A stretch of DNA of 37,232 nucleotides from JAGORM01 sp964406795 (lineage in GTDB: Bacteria; Patescibacteriota; Microgenomatia; Levybacterales; GWA1-39-11): contig CAYOTA010000017.1 of assembly GCA_964406795.1 (NCBI GenBank), positions 1-37,232 of the forward strand. The letters run 5' to 3'. The translations under genes were made by a program, and so were the position numbers. Under the pieces are notes generated by a model. That model was not told the origin of the DNA. It ran no database searches and saw only the letters and a list, made by a program, of their open reading frames with translations. Positions 31,194 to 37,232 of this stretch are shown here, piece by piece (within the stretch, counting starts at the first letter, position 1; each line of letters opens with the position of its first letter).

Positions 31194-32225
31194 ATGTATA
31201 AGCCCACATTTTCTATAACCAACTCCATTTTAAAAAACATTGGAAGTATTGAGGCATCCCGTGAAGTTATCATGAACGCACCGTTGCTTCCATACTGGGA
31301 GAAAAAATTCCAAGATGATGCGGTGGTGAGAACAGTTCATTACGGAACACACATAGAAGGAAATGAATTATCACTTACCCAAGTGCAGGAAATTTTGGAC
31401 GGGAAGGAGCTTGTGGCACGTACCAGAGATGTGCAGGAAGTAATTAATTACAGGCGAGCTGTTGAGTACATGGGACGCACCATGGGCAAGCACATTAATG
31501 AAGACACCATAAAACAGCTTCATAAAATAGTAGTAGCTAACATCTTATCCCCTGAAGGCGTGGGAGAGTATAGACAGAAAGAGGTCGTTATTAAAAACTC
31601 CATAACAGGTGAAGTGTCTTTCCGACCGCCAAAGGTTGTGGAAGTTCCCTGGCAGATAAAAGAATTAGTGCATTTTATAGAAGATGATCAGGATATGCAT
31701 GCAGTTTTAAAAGCTGGAGTGACCCATTATGAGTTTGTGAGAATCCATCCGTTTTTAGATGGAAATGGCCGTGTAGGAAGGGCATTATCTACACTAGTAC
31801 TATTTCAACAAGGTTATGACATTCGCCAATTCTTTTCTTTGGAAGAGCATTTTGACAACAATGCAAAAGAATATTATGAAGCGCTGCAGTCAGTAGATTT
31901 ACAAAAAGGGGACCAGACAGAATGGTTAACGTACTTTACTGAATGTTTGAGCCTAGAACTTTCCAAAATTAAATCAAAAATTGAGAATATTTCAGCAGAT
32001 CTGGGGTTGAAAAAAAAGCTGGGAGGACCTATTATGTTATCCGACAGACAGTTGCGAGTGATAGAGTACATAAAGGCCAATGGTTATATAGAAAATAAGG
32101 CCTACGGTAGCCTTTTTCCGATGGTTTCTGAAGACACCGTGCTAAGAGAAGTACAAGACCTCGTGAAGAAGGGATTACTGAAGAAGAAAGGAGTCACCAA
32201 AGGCGTAAAATACGTGATGGTGTAA
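31194..32225 (+). CDS. Fic family protein (AMP-transferase type) with C-terminal winged helix
   Basis: 343 residues. The Fic core HPFLDGNGRVGR is complete at 185-196 (catalytic His185, Asp189, GNGR). An inhibitory-helix-like segment THIEGNELS lies at 52-60, N-terminal to the core, as in class II Fic proteins. RPPKVVEVPWQI is the flap region. The C-terminus (LSDRQLRVIEYIKANGYIENKAYGSLF...DLVKKGLLKKKG) is a winged helix, suggesting DNA binding. Fic enzymes move AMP onto Thr, Ser or Tyr of target proteins. It leads an operon with an unknown protein and a DNA ligase. Confidence 0.92.
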   Translation: MYKPTFSITNSILKNIGSIEASREVIMNAPLLPYWEKKFQDDAVVRTVHYGTHIEGNELSLTQVQEILDGKELVARTRDVQEVINYRRAVEYMGRTMGKHINEDTIKQLHKIVVANILSPEGVGEYRQKEVVIKNSITGEVSFRPPKVVEVPWQIKELVHFIEDDQDMHAVLKAGVTHYEFVRIHPFLDGNGRVGRALSTLVLFQQGYDIRQFFSLEEHFDNNAKEYYEALQSVDLQKGDQTEWLTYFTECLSLELSKIKSKIENISADLGLKKKLGGPIMLSDRQLRVIEYIKANGYIENKAYGSLFPMVSEDTVLREVQDLVKKGLLKKKGVTKGVKYVMV

Positions 32226-32231
32226 ATATAT

Positions 32232-32693
32232 ATGGGAGAACCTGGAGGTCAAGAAAGACCTATTAGACAAGAAAAAGTTCAAGCAAAAACTGCAAATAGA
32301 ACCGGAATTGAGGATATATTGTTTGCCGGGAGCTCATACAAACTGAGCGATACTGAAGGCTATGGTGCTCCGGAAGCTGTTCGAGATTTGCATAAAGGTT
32401 TGCCGGATTTTATGCTGAAGACTAAAAACGCTACCGATTCAATTGAAGAAATAAATAAAGATAGGGAGAATGGGACTGAAGGGTATCTCCCTGTGTTTGA
32501 AAACATACATTCAAGAGTTAAGCTTCCTTTAATTGATGATACAAGAATTCCGCCCACAGAATGGAGAGTAACAGCTGGGAAAGATGGAAAAGAAGCTCCC
32601 ATTCTAGAGCAATATTATGGTGATCTTGTGGAGCTCCAAGATGATAATGGTGAGTATACGTTGAGAATTAAAAACCCCAATCATGACGTTTAA
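32232..32693 (+). CDS. Unrecognised 153-aa soluble protein between Fic and ligase
   Basis: I do not recognise the family. It is hydrophilic, with a charged N-terminus (MGEPGGQERPIRQEKVQ) and a C-terminal region (PPTEWRVTAGKDGKEAPILEQYYGDLVELQDDNGEYTLRIKNP) that reads like a small beta domain. It starts six bases after the Fic stop and its end overlaps the ligase start by 11 bases, so all three are co-translated. Confidence 0.75.
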   Translation: MGEPGGQERPIRQEKVQAKTANRTGIEDILFAGSSYKLSDTEGYGAPEAVRDLHKGLPDFMLKTKNATDSIEEINKDRENGTEGYLPVFENIHSRVKLPLIDDTRIPPTEWRVTAGKDGKEAPILEQYYGDLVELQDDNGEYTLRIKNPNHDV

Positions 32694-34461
32694 AGACTTA
32701 TCCATTTATTTAGAAAAGCTAGAAAAAACTTCATCCAGGAATGAGATGATGGTGTTATTAGCAGAATTATTTGGCAAAGTGCCAGCTGACAATATGAGCC
32801 AAGTCATGTATCTTTTGCAGGGGCGTGTTGCTCCATTATATGTTCCCTTAGAATTTGGAATGGCCGATAAGATGATTTTAAAGGCAATTGCAAAAGCGTA
32901 TTATATAGATGAAAAAGAGGTACAATCCGATTTTAAGAAAATTGGAGACATTGGAGAACTAACCCAAGCCCTTTCCGAAAAACACCATAAAGATAAAGCA
33001 TCCATTTCCATCTCTCATATTTTTGGAGAACTAGAAAAGATTGCAAAGACGGGAGGAAGTGGATCAGTTGAGTTAAAAGTTGAAACATTATCCAATCTGT
33101 TTAAAGAGTCAGATGCGTTGTCCGTTAGGTACATAGCTCGCATCCCAGTAGGCAAATTAAGACTTGGATTTTCTGATATGACTGTTATTGACTCACTTTC
33201 CTGGATGTTGACAGGTGACAAAAGTTTACGTCCTATAATTGAGCGGTCATACAATATCAGACCTGATTTGGGAGTGATAGGAGAGATGATTAAAAAGGAT
33301 GGAATAAAGGGTGTTGAGAGGTTAAAGCCTGCTGTATTTACGCCTATTTTAATGGCTAAGGCTGAAAGATTGTCTTCTGGTCAGGAAATAGTTGACAAAG
33401 TAGGGGAGTGTGCGGTTGAGGAAAAGTTTGATGGGTTTAGACTGCAGGCTCACTATAAAAAATCAAATAAACCCGGTGAGCGTGTGGTGCTGTACACTCG
33501 GGGGCTTGAAGTGGTCACATTTATGTACCCAGATATAGAGGCAGGAATTGAAAGTCAAATTTCAGCCGATGAGGCTATTTTTGAAGGTGAAGCAATTGCA
33601 TATAACCCTGATACGGGTGAATATCTTCCATTTCAGTTAACGTCCCAGCGGAAAAGAAAGTATGACATAGAAGAAATGGTTTTAAAAATTCCCTTAAAAT
33701 ACATGGTTTTTGACGCACTTTTTATAGATGGTAAAAATTTAATTCCAGAAGCCTATACAGAAAGACGCAAGGTAATAAATAAGATGGTGAAGAGGGGTGA
33801 TGTGCTGTATATCTCGACTGAAAAAGTGCTGAGTGACGGACGCGAAATAGAAACGTATTTTGATGACGCAATTTCTAGGGGACTTGAAGGGATTTTAGCA
33901 AAAAAGTTAGATGGATCGTATCAGGCTGGAGCCCGCGGGTTTTCCTGGATCAAGCTTAAAAGAAGCTATTCCGCAAAATTAGATGACACACTAGATTGTC
34001 TCGTTATGGGGTATTATTTTGGACAAGGAAAGCGTACAGGGTTTGGCATAGGAGCGTTTTTAATAGGTGTGTATGACAAAAAGACGGATAAGTTTTTAAC
34101 AATTGCAAAGATTGGAACAGGTCTTACTGATGAAGAGTGGAGGGAGCTGGCCAAAAGAGGAACAAAACTCAAAGCGAAAGAAAAGCCGCCATTGTATGAA
34201 GTTGATAAAATATTAACGCCGGATGTATGGGTAGAACCGGAGATTATAGTGGAAATTAAGGCGGATGAGCTAACAAGATCCTCAGTGCACACTGCAGGAC
34301 GCGTTTTAAAGCCGTCTAAGTCAGGAACAGCGTATGATGTAGATATTCAGGGGTATGCGCTCAGATTTCCACGTTTAGAGAGGTTCAGGGATGATAAAAA
34401 GCTAGCTGATAGTACCTCGCTTAAAGAGATAGAAGAGATGTTTAAGCTTCAGAAAAAATAA
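32683..34461 (+). CDS. lig: ATP-dependent DNA ligase (archaeal/eukaryotic type)
   Basis: 592 residues. An N-terminal DNA-binding domain (about 1-210) is followed by the nucleotidyltransferase motif I EEKFDGFR with the AMP-accepting Lys248, motif III FEGEAIAYNP, motif IV GLEGILAKK, motif V SWIKLKRSY, and an OB domain ending in PRLERFRDDK. This is the large replicative-type ATP ligase of archaea, unlike the bacterial NAD-dependent LigA. It seals nicks in repair or replication. Third gene of the Fic operon. Confidence 0.95.
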   Translation: MTFKDLSIYLEKLEKTSSRNEMMVLLAELFGKVPADNMSQVMYLLQGRVAPLYVPLEFGMADKMILKAIAKAYYIDEKEVQSDFKKIGDIGELTQALSEKHHKDKASISISHIFGELEKIAKTGGSGSVELKVETLSNLFKESDALSVRYIARIPVGKLRLGFSDMTVIDSLSWMLTGDKSLRPIIERSYNIRPDLGVIGEMIKKDGIKGVERLKPAVFTPILMAKAERLSSGQEIVDKVGECAVEEKFDGFRLQAHYKKSNKPGERVVLYTRGLEVVTFMYPDIEAGIESQISADEAIFEGEAIAYNPDTGEYLPFQLTSQRKRKYDIEEMVLKIPLKYMVFDALFIDGKNLIPEAYTERRKVINKMVKRGDVLYISTEKVLSDGREIETYFDDAISRGLEGILAKKLDGSYQAGARGFSWIKLKRSYSAKLDDTLDCLVMGYYFGQGKRTGFGIGAFLIGVYDKKTDKFLTIAKIGTGLTDEEWRELAKRGTKLKAKEKPPLYEVDKILTPDVWVEPEIIVEIKADELTRSSVHTAGRVLKPSKSGTAYDVDIQGYALRFPRLERFRDDKKLADSTSLKEIEEMFKLQKK

Positions 34462-34468
34462 GCATATC

Positions 34469-34623
34469 CTTCTTTTATTCCGACAAAAGAAGCAAAAACT
34501 CTCACCAAAGCATCCCTCATCCATTCAGAACTCGTTTATTCACTAAAAGAGCCGGAGAATACCTTTCCTCTTTCCGGGCGTTCGCATACTCATTCTTCCA
34601 TGGGTTCAGGTTACAATTGACGA
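34469..34623 (+). repeat. Structured intergenic element, copy C
   Basis: Hairpin CTTCTTTT-ATTCCGAC-AAAAGAAG, then AGCAAAAACTCTC, CTCATCCATTCAGA, an inner CCGGA/TCCGG hairpin, CCATGGGTTCAGG and TTGACGA. The closing stem seen in copies A and B has two mismatches here. It follows the ligase stop by eight bases. Confidence 0.75.
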
Positions 34624-34649
34624 CTTAATGTAGTTTTAGAATTTTATTT

Positions 34650-34823
34650 GTCATTTATAGCAGATTCCTTGAAAGAATATTTTTGTTGCCAGGGGGAAGC
34701 CTCGTCCCGATATGATCGGGATCGAGGAGGGGGCTCGAAGTGCCCCCGGCTAACGAAAATATTCTGTAATGGATGAAAGCTATATCGTGACGAGAGTTTT
34801 GGTTCTTTTTCGGTAAAAAGAAC
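34650..34823 (-). repeat. Structured intergenic element, copy D (reverse strand, cloverleaf core)
   Basis: On the minus strand it begins GTTCTTTTT-ACCG-AAAAAGAAC, then CCAAAACTCTCGTCA and TTTCATCCATTACAGA, matching copies A-C. The inside differs: a stem of about 15 pairs (34674-34690 with 34748-34765) encloses two GC-rich hairpins (34700-34727 and 34729-34747), a three-way junction. The ends close with GTCA/TGAC and ATAGC/GCTAT. It faces copy C tail to tail. Together with copy C it fills the gene-free stretch 34462-34873. Confidence 0.7.
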
Positions 34824-34873
34824 AGATAGACAGATGTTCTTGTAATTTTATTTTTCGGTGCTAGAATGATGCT

Positions 34874-35103
34874 ATGCCAAAAGCAGAATATCCATCAGAG
34901 CACGGCCAGCACATAACGTATGTAGATAAAAAACTGGGTTTGCATATGCAAGACTTATAACGTCAAAAGATATAGGTGAAACTCGTATTTCATTACCACC
35001 ACGGGATTTTGCACAAAGGCTGACAGATATGAAAAATGGCTCAGAGTCTTTAGACGGTAAGTCTAGTGTTGTAAGAGCAGGAAATCCTCTAGGAAATAAA
35101 TAA
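34874..35103 (+). pseudogene. Small gene with a one-base frameshift in a poly-A run
   Basis: The first frame starts at ATG 34874 (MPKAEYPSEHGQHITYVDKK) and soon stops. After the run of six A (34930-34935 region) another frame continues, TGFAYARLITSKDIG...LPPRDFAQRLTDMK..., to TAA at 35103. One extra A in the run would join them into 76 residues. Either a base was lost, or RNA polymerase slippage restores the frame. TAGAAT lies six bases before the ATG, the usual leaderless layout. Family unknown. Confidence 0.55.
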
Positions 35104-35144
35104 CTTATTTGACACAGCCCCACGTATTGTAGTTAACTTTTAGT

Positions 35145-35687
35145 ATGAGGTTTTCTTCCAAGGTAGTTGTTATTAGCCAGAAGTTAGTAGCTAACAAGGG
35201 TTTTACGCTTGTTGAATTGCTTGTAGTGATTTCAGTAGTTGGAATTTTGGCCACTGTGTTAATAGCAACAATTAATCCTGGTAATCAAATAAGAAAGAGT
35301 AATGATGTACAGCGAAAGACTGCTTTAAAAACCCTCCAAAGTGCACTAGAACAATATTATCAGGATAACGGGAGTTATCCAGTTCCTACAGGTAATATTT
35401 GCGTGAGCTCCAGCACAACTGGTTGTTGGTCACTTTCAACTGCAACTAGATTATTGGGACCTTTTGGGGCAAATTATATAAAATCTATGCCTCTTGATCC
35501 CACCCAAAGCGGTAGTAACTGTACAAATATGGGTGGAACGCACAGAGTTTATGCATATCAAGCGCCTGCTGGTGGGGCAAGTTATATTCTAAGCGCAAGA
35601 TTAGAAAATACTAGGGATCCTCAGGCAATAGATGGCAGTGTTCCCGGCTGTGCATATCACAATTACTCACTTACAAATCAGCAGTAG
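35145..35687 (+). CDS. Type IV pilin-like / pseudopilin (GspG-like) protein
   Basis: 180 residues. A 17-residue basic leader ends at NKG19, followed by F20-T-L-V-E24-LLVVISVVGILATVLIATI, the class III signal for prepilin peptidase with the conserved Glu at mature position 5. Next come RKSNDVQRKTALKTLQSALEQYYQDNGSYP, the GspG-like helix, and a C-terminal domain with two paired Cys. It should be a surface pilus or pseudopilus subunit. TTGACA-N18-TTAACT lies upstream. The 3' end overlaps the MGMT gene by 17 bases. Confidence 0.92.
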   Translation: MRFSSKVVVISQKLVANKGFTLVELLVVISVVGILATVLIATINPGNQIRKSNDVQRKTALKTLQSALEQYYQDNGSYPVPTGNICVSSSTTGCWSLSTATRLLGPFGANYIKSMPLDPTQSGSNCTNMGGTHRVYAYQAPAGGASYILSARLENTRDPQAIDGSVPGCAYHNYSLTNQQ

Positions 35688-35992
35688 CAGATAGTATATA
35701 AGAAGGCTCTACGTGTGTATCGTCTTTAAATGCGACGCCTTCTGACTCTAGCAATTTGCGCTGAATATCAAGTCCTCCAAAGGCAAAATTAGGAGCAATT
35801 CGGCCGTTCTTATTAACTACTCTGTGGCATGGTACATCACCTTCATATGGATTTGCATGCAGTACTTGGCCTACAGTGCGGGGAGACATAGAAAGTTGTT
35901 TGGCAATTGCGCCATACGTTGTGACGCATCCTTTTGGGATTTTACGTACTACTGCATACACTTTTTCGTATGCTTCACTGACTTTTTGCATC
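35671..35992 (-). CDS. MGMT/Ogt-family alkylated-DNA cysteine methyltransferase domain protein
   Basis: About 106 residues from ATG 35992 (ATGs at 36003-36015 are also possible; they overlap the upstream gene more). The DNA-binding helix region KIPKGCVTTYGAIAKQLSMSPRTVGQVL is followed by the active-site motif PCHRVVNKNGRIAP, whose Cys accepts the alkyl group, unlike the inactive 'PWHR' ATL proteins. It lacks the N-terminal domain of long MGMTs. Predicted to repair O6-alkylguanine. Confidence 0.9.
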
Positions 35993-36265
35993 TTTAATTC
36001 CATTCCCTTCATCATTTAATTTTTTCAGCTTCCACATAAATAATGCGCCTTTATTGGGAGTAGTAGTTCTGGCGTCTTTGCAGTAGGAGAGTGCGCGTTC
36101 TAATAGCGCTCGGTTGGTAGTTTTTGCCAATTTTATGTAGAGTGCTTTGTGTTTATAGTCATTCAAACTTTCGGATAGATAAATTCCGTATGACTGAAAT
36201 TCACGGGAGATGTATTTATCCGCAACAGGATTAAAGGTATTAAGTATGCTTCCAATTTTTTGCAT
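35975..36265 (-). CDS. Conserved small helical protein of unknown function
   Basis: 96 residues, helical and basic, with the pattern DKYISREFQSYGIYLSESLNDYKHKALYIKLAK...LLERALSYCKDAR...KGALFMWKLKKL. I recall similar 'YISREFQ...LFMWKLK' proteins in other CPR genomes, with no assigned role. A TTGACT-N17-TATACT promoter ends six bases before the ATG. It overlaps the MGMT gene by 18 bases or more, suggesting a shared transcript, perhaps in DNA repair. Confidence 0.75.
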   Translation of the reverse strand: MQKIGSILNTFNPVADKYISREFQSYGIYLSESLNDYKHKALYIKLAKTTNRALLERALSYCKDARTTTPNKGALFMWKLKKLNDEGNGIKDAKSQ

Positions 36266-36271
36266 GAGTCT

Positions 36272-36300
36272 AGTATAGCTTCCTTAGAGTCTTGAGTCAA
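36272..36300 (-). promoter_or_regulatory. Promoter of the small helical protein/MGMT unit
   Basis: Minus strand TTGACT (36295-36300), spacer 17, TATACT (36272-36277), six bases before the ATG at 36265. Confidence 0.75.
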
Positions 36301-36307
36301 AGTTGCG

Positions 36308-36336
36308 TTGCATTAATTCGTTCTGTGTGATATATA
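36308..36336 (+). promoter_or_regulatory. Promoter of the 76-aa protein gene
   Basis: TTGCAT (36308-36313), spacer 17, TATATA (36331-36336), six bases before the ATG at 36343. Confidence 0.55.
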
Positions 36337-36342
36337 TTAGGC

Positions 36343-36573
36343 ATGTCTTTAGAAAACAGAGCGAAAGAGTTGTTAGCCCGTCGTGCTGAAGCACACGGTA
36401 ATCGTAATCTAAGGAATATGTATATGGTGTTAGAAGGTAGAAAAAGATTAGCTAGTTCGAGCACCCCACAAGAAACCTTTGATGCAATAAGACAAGCAAC
36501 TGCAGTCACACCACCTACTCATCCAAATCTCGTAACTGACATGAATACGCTTCCCCGAACCCCACTTAAATAG
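36343..36573 (+). CDS. Unrecognised 76-aa hydrophilic protein
   Basis: The N-terminal half is a charged helix (SLENRAKELLARRAEAHGNRNLRNMYMVLEGRKRLA) and the C-terminal half is Pro/Thr-rich and probably unstructured. No family recognised. A recognisable promoter lies right upstream with the leaderless spacing typical of this window, which supports it as a real gene. Confidence 0.6.
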   Translation: MSLENRAKELLARRAEAHGNRNLRNMYMVLEGRKRLASSSTPQETFDAIRQATAVTPPTHPNLVTDMNTLPRTPLK

Positions 36574-36591
36574 TTCTTCTCGTGAGATCGC

Positions 36592-36620
36592 TTGATTTAC
36601 CATTTTTCGAAGAGTATTAT
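36592..36620 (+). promoter_or_regulatory. Promoter ahead of a 22-codon ORF
   Basis: TTGATT (36592-36597), exactly 17 bases, TATTAT (36615-36620), then six bases to an ATG at 36627. Confidence 0.6.
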
Positions 36621-36626
36621 GTGCCT

Positions 36627-36695
36627 ATGGGACAAGAAGGCTCGCCACCACCTGGATGGGAGACACAACACAACTCTCGAGGTCGTAAGCCTTAG
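36627..36695 (+). CDS. Possible 22-aa leaderless small protein
   Basis: MGQEGSPPPGWETQ... then a basic end (RGRKP). Only the promoter at the standard leaderless distance supports it; the peptide is polar and Pro/Gly-rich with no fold apparent. It could also be a short untranslated RNA. Confidence 0.35.
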   Translation: MGQEGSPPPGWETQHNSRGRKP

Positions 36696-36747
36696 CTCAG
36701 ACATAGGAGCTTGTTCCTTTTATGACTAAATACGTTACATTTGTGTT

Positions 36748-37212
36748 ATGGCTATTACTGAATTAACAACCATTCAAGAGCAGGCATATTCTGTACACAC
36801 AAAACCTCAAACTTACGGTGTTGAAAGAGGAATAGATGGATACAGCGCATACCTTCCTCTTCTAGGCGGTGAGCCTATTAAACGCGTAATACAGCATGCT
36901 GTGGAGGAAAAAGTTCCTGCGAGAATACTTGATATTGGAATGGGATCTGGGAAATTTTTATCTGATTGCATTGATGTTTGGGGAGGAAGTGTCCTTGCAA
37001 CGGGGATTACTGCACATGACTATCGCAGTTCTTCTCAGGCAACAAGCAGTAAGATTGAGGCAAAAATTGGGGATGCAAATGAGCTTGAAGCTGCTTTTCC
37101 TGGGAGAAAATTTGATATTGTTGTAAGCGTACAAGCGATGGATTATCTTGCAGATCCTTGGAAATGTCTTATGGAAGGATATAATAAGTCCAACGTATTT
37201 CCCCGGGCGTAA
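36748..37212 (+). CDS. SAM-dependent methyltransferase, truncated by a palindrome
   Basis: 154 codons. Class I methyltransferase core: ILDIGMGSGKFLSDC (motif I, about 60-74), ATGITAHDY, AKIGDANELEAAFPGRKFDIVVSVQAMDYLADPWKCLMEGYN. Homologues continue from this point with the 'LKPGG' turn and 80 or more residues. Here the frame instead enters a perfect hairpin (37201-37220) and stops at its loop. The remainder, if any, lies beyond the window. Confidence 0.75.
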   Translation: MAITELTTIQEQAYSVHTKPQTYGVERGIDGYSAYLPLLGGEPIKRVIQHAVEEKVPARILDIGMGSGKFLSDCIDVWGGSVLATGITAHDYRSSSQATSSKIEAKIGDANELEAAFPGRKFDIVVSVQAMDYLADPWKCLMEGYNKSNVFPRA

Positions 37213-37220
37213 GCCCGGGG
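37201..37220. repeat. Palindrome ending the methyltransferase frame
   Basis: CCCCGGGC-GTAA-GCCCGGGG: eight perfect pairs around GTAA, which supplies the TAA stop. No T run follows, so it is not a standard terminator. Confidence 0.8.
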
Positions 37221-37232
37221 CAGTAGTGAATT

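Noticed and set aside
34872..35123. 83-codon ORF on the minus strand
   Set aside because: The plus strand carries two protein-like frames joined at a poly-A run with a leaderless promoter; the minus frame has no family-like pattern.
37201..37220. Rho-independent terminator
   Set aside because: The hairpin is strong but no T run follows, and it lies inside a methyltransferase frame.

Overview
The window looks like a chromosome segment from a Patescibacteria/CPR bacterium, perhaps of the Microgenomates type; this placement is inferred. The DNA is AT-rich and densely packed with short genes. UMP kinase and DNA ligase are of archaeal-like type. Small CPR-type membrane proteins (DUF5654, YggT, GlsB) and a pseudopilin are present. 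TGA acts as a normal stop. Many genes have a sigma70-like -10 box (TATAAT or close) only 5-10 bases before the ATG and no Shine-Dalgarno sequence, so leaderless mRNAs appear common. The tRNA genes do not encode CCA.

Layout. 1-7.0 kb: a DUF1905/YdeI pair, a GlsB-like membrane protein, a YpfJ-like zinc peptidase, a GT39-like glycosyltransferase split by an in-frame TAA, a PAP2 phosphatase, a PAS protein, an SDR, a VOC protein and a C39-like peptidase. 7.07-7.35 kb: tRNA-Asn(GUU) interrupted by a complete 203-nt group I intron. 7.44-8.5 kb: a wHTH-HATPase-DUF4325 regulator behind a consensus promoter embedded in four ACTTGACAA repeats. 8.5-10.1 kb: a frameshifted secreted intradiol dioxygenase, a SET protein and a 42-aa membrane protein. 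10.3-16.4 kb: YggT, TerC, a surface-polymer trio (YLDPGTGS small protein, methyltransferase, sulfatase-like membrane protein) and a repeat-containing anchored surface protein. 16.5-22.9 kb: an unrecognised 536-aa protein, two S51 peptidase-like proteins, a DUF218 protein, a PIG-L deacetylase and a GT4 glycosyltransferase, with a tRNA-Ser-like gene that has no anticodon loop. 23-28 kb: a half-size MFS protein, MsrA, DUF1801, GNAT, HAD, a ParB-like protein, a broken zinc ribbon and UMP kinase. 28-34.5 kb: NAD(P)H-hydrate dehydratase, the DUF5654-recF operon, and a Fic-unknown-ligase operon. 34.5-37.2 kb: inverted structured repeats, a poly-A frameshifted small gene, a pseudopilin, MGMT, small unknown genes and a methyltransferase cut by a palindrome.

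The strongest unexplained signals are: (i) a dispersed structured intergenic element in four copies (24.2, 28.0, 34.5 and 34.8 kb) whose leading hairpin shows compensatory changes between copies; (ii) the class II tRNA-like gene with a GCAA tetraloop where the anticodon loop should be, behind a TTGACA-N17-TATTAT promoter; (iii) the tRNA-Asn group I intron; (iv) palindromic insertions inside coding regions (recF, DUF1801 gene, zinc-ribbon gene, methyltransferase). Several genes carry a single lesion, so either active decay or assembly error must be considered.
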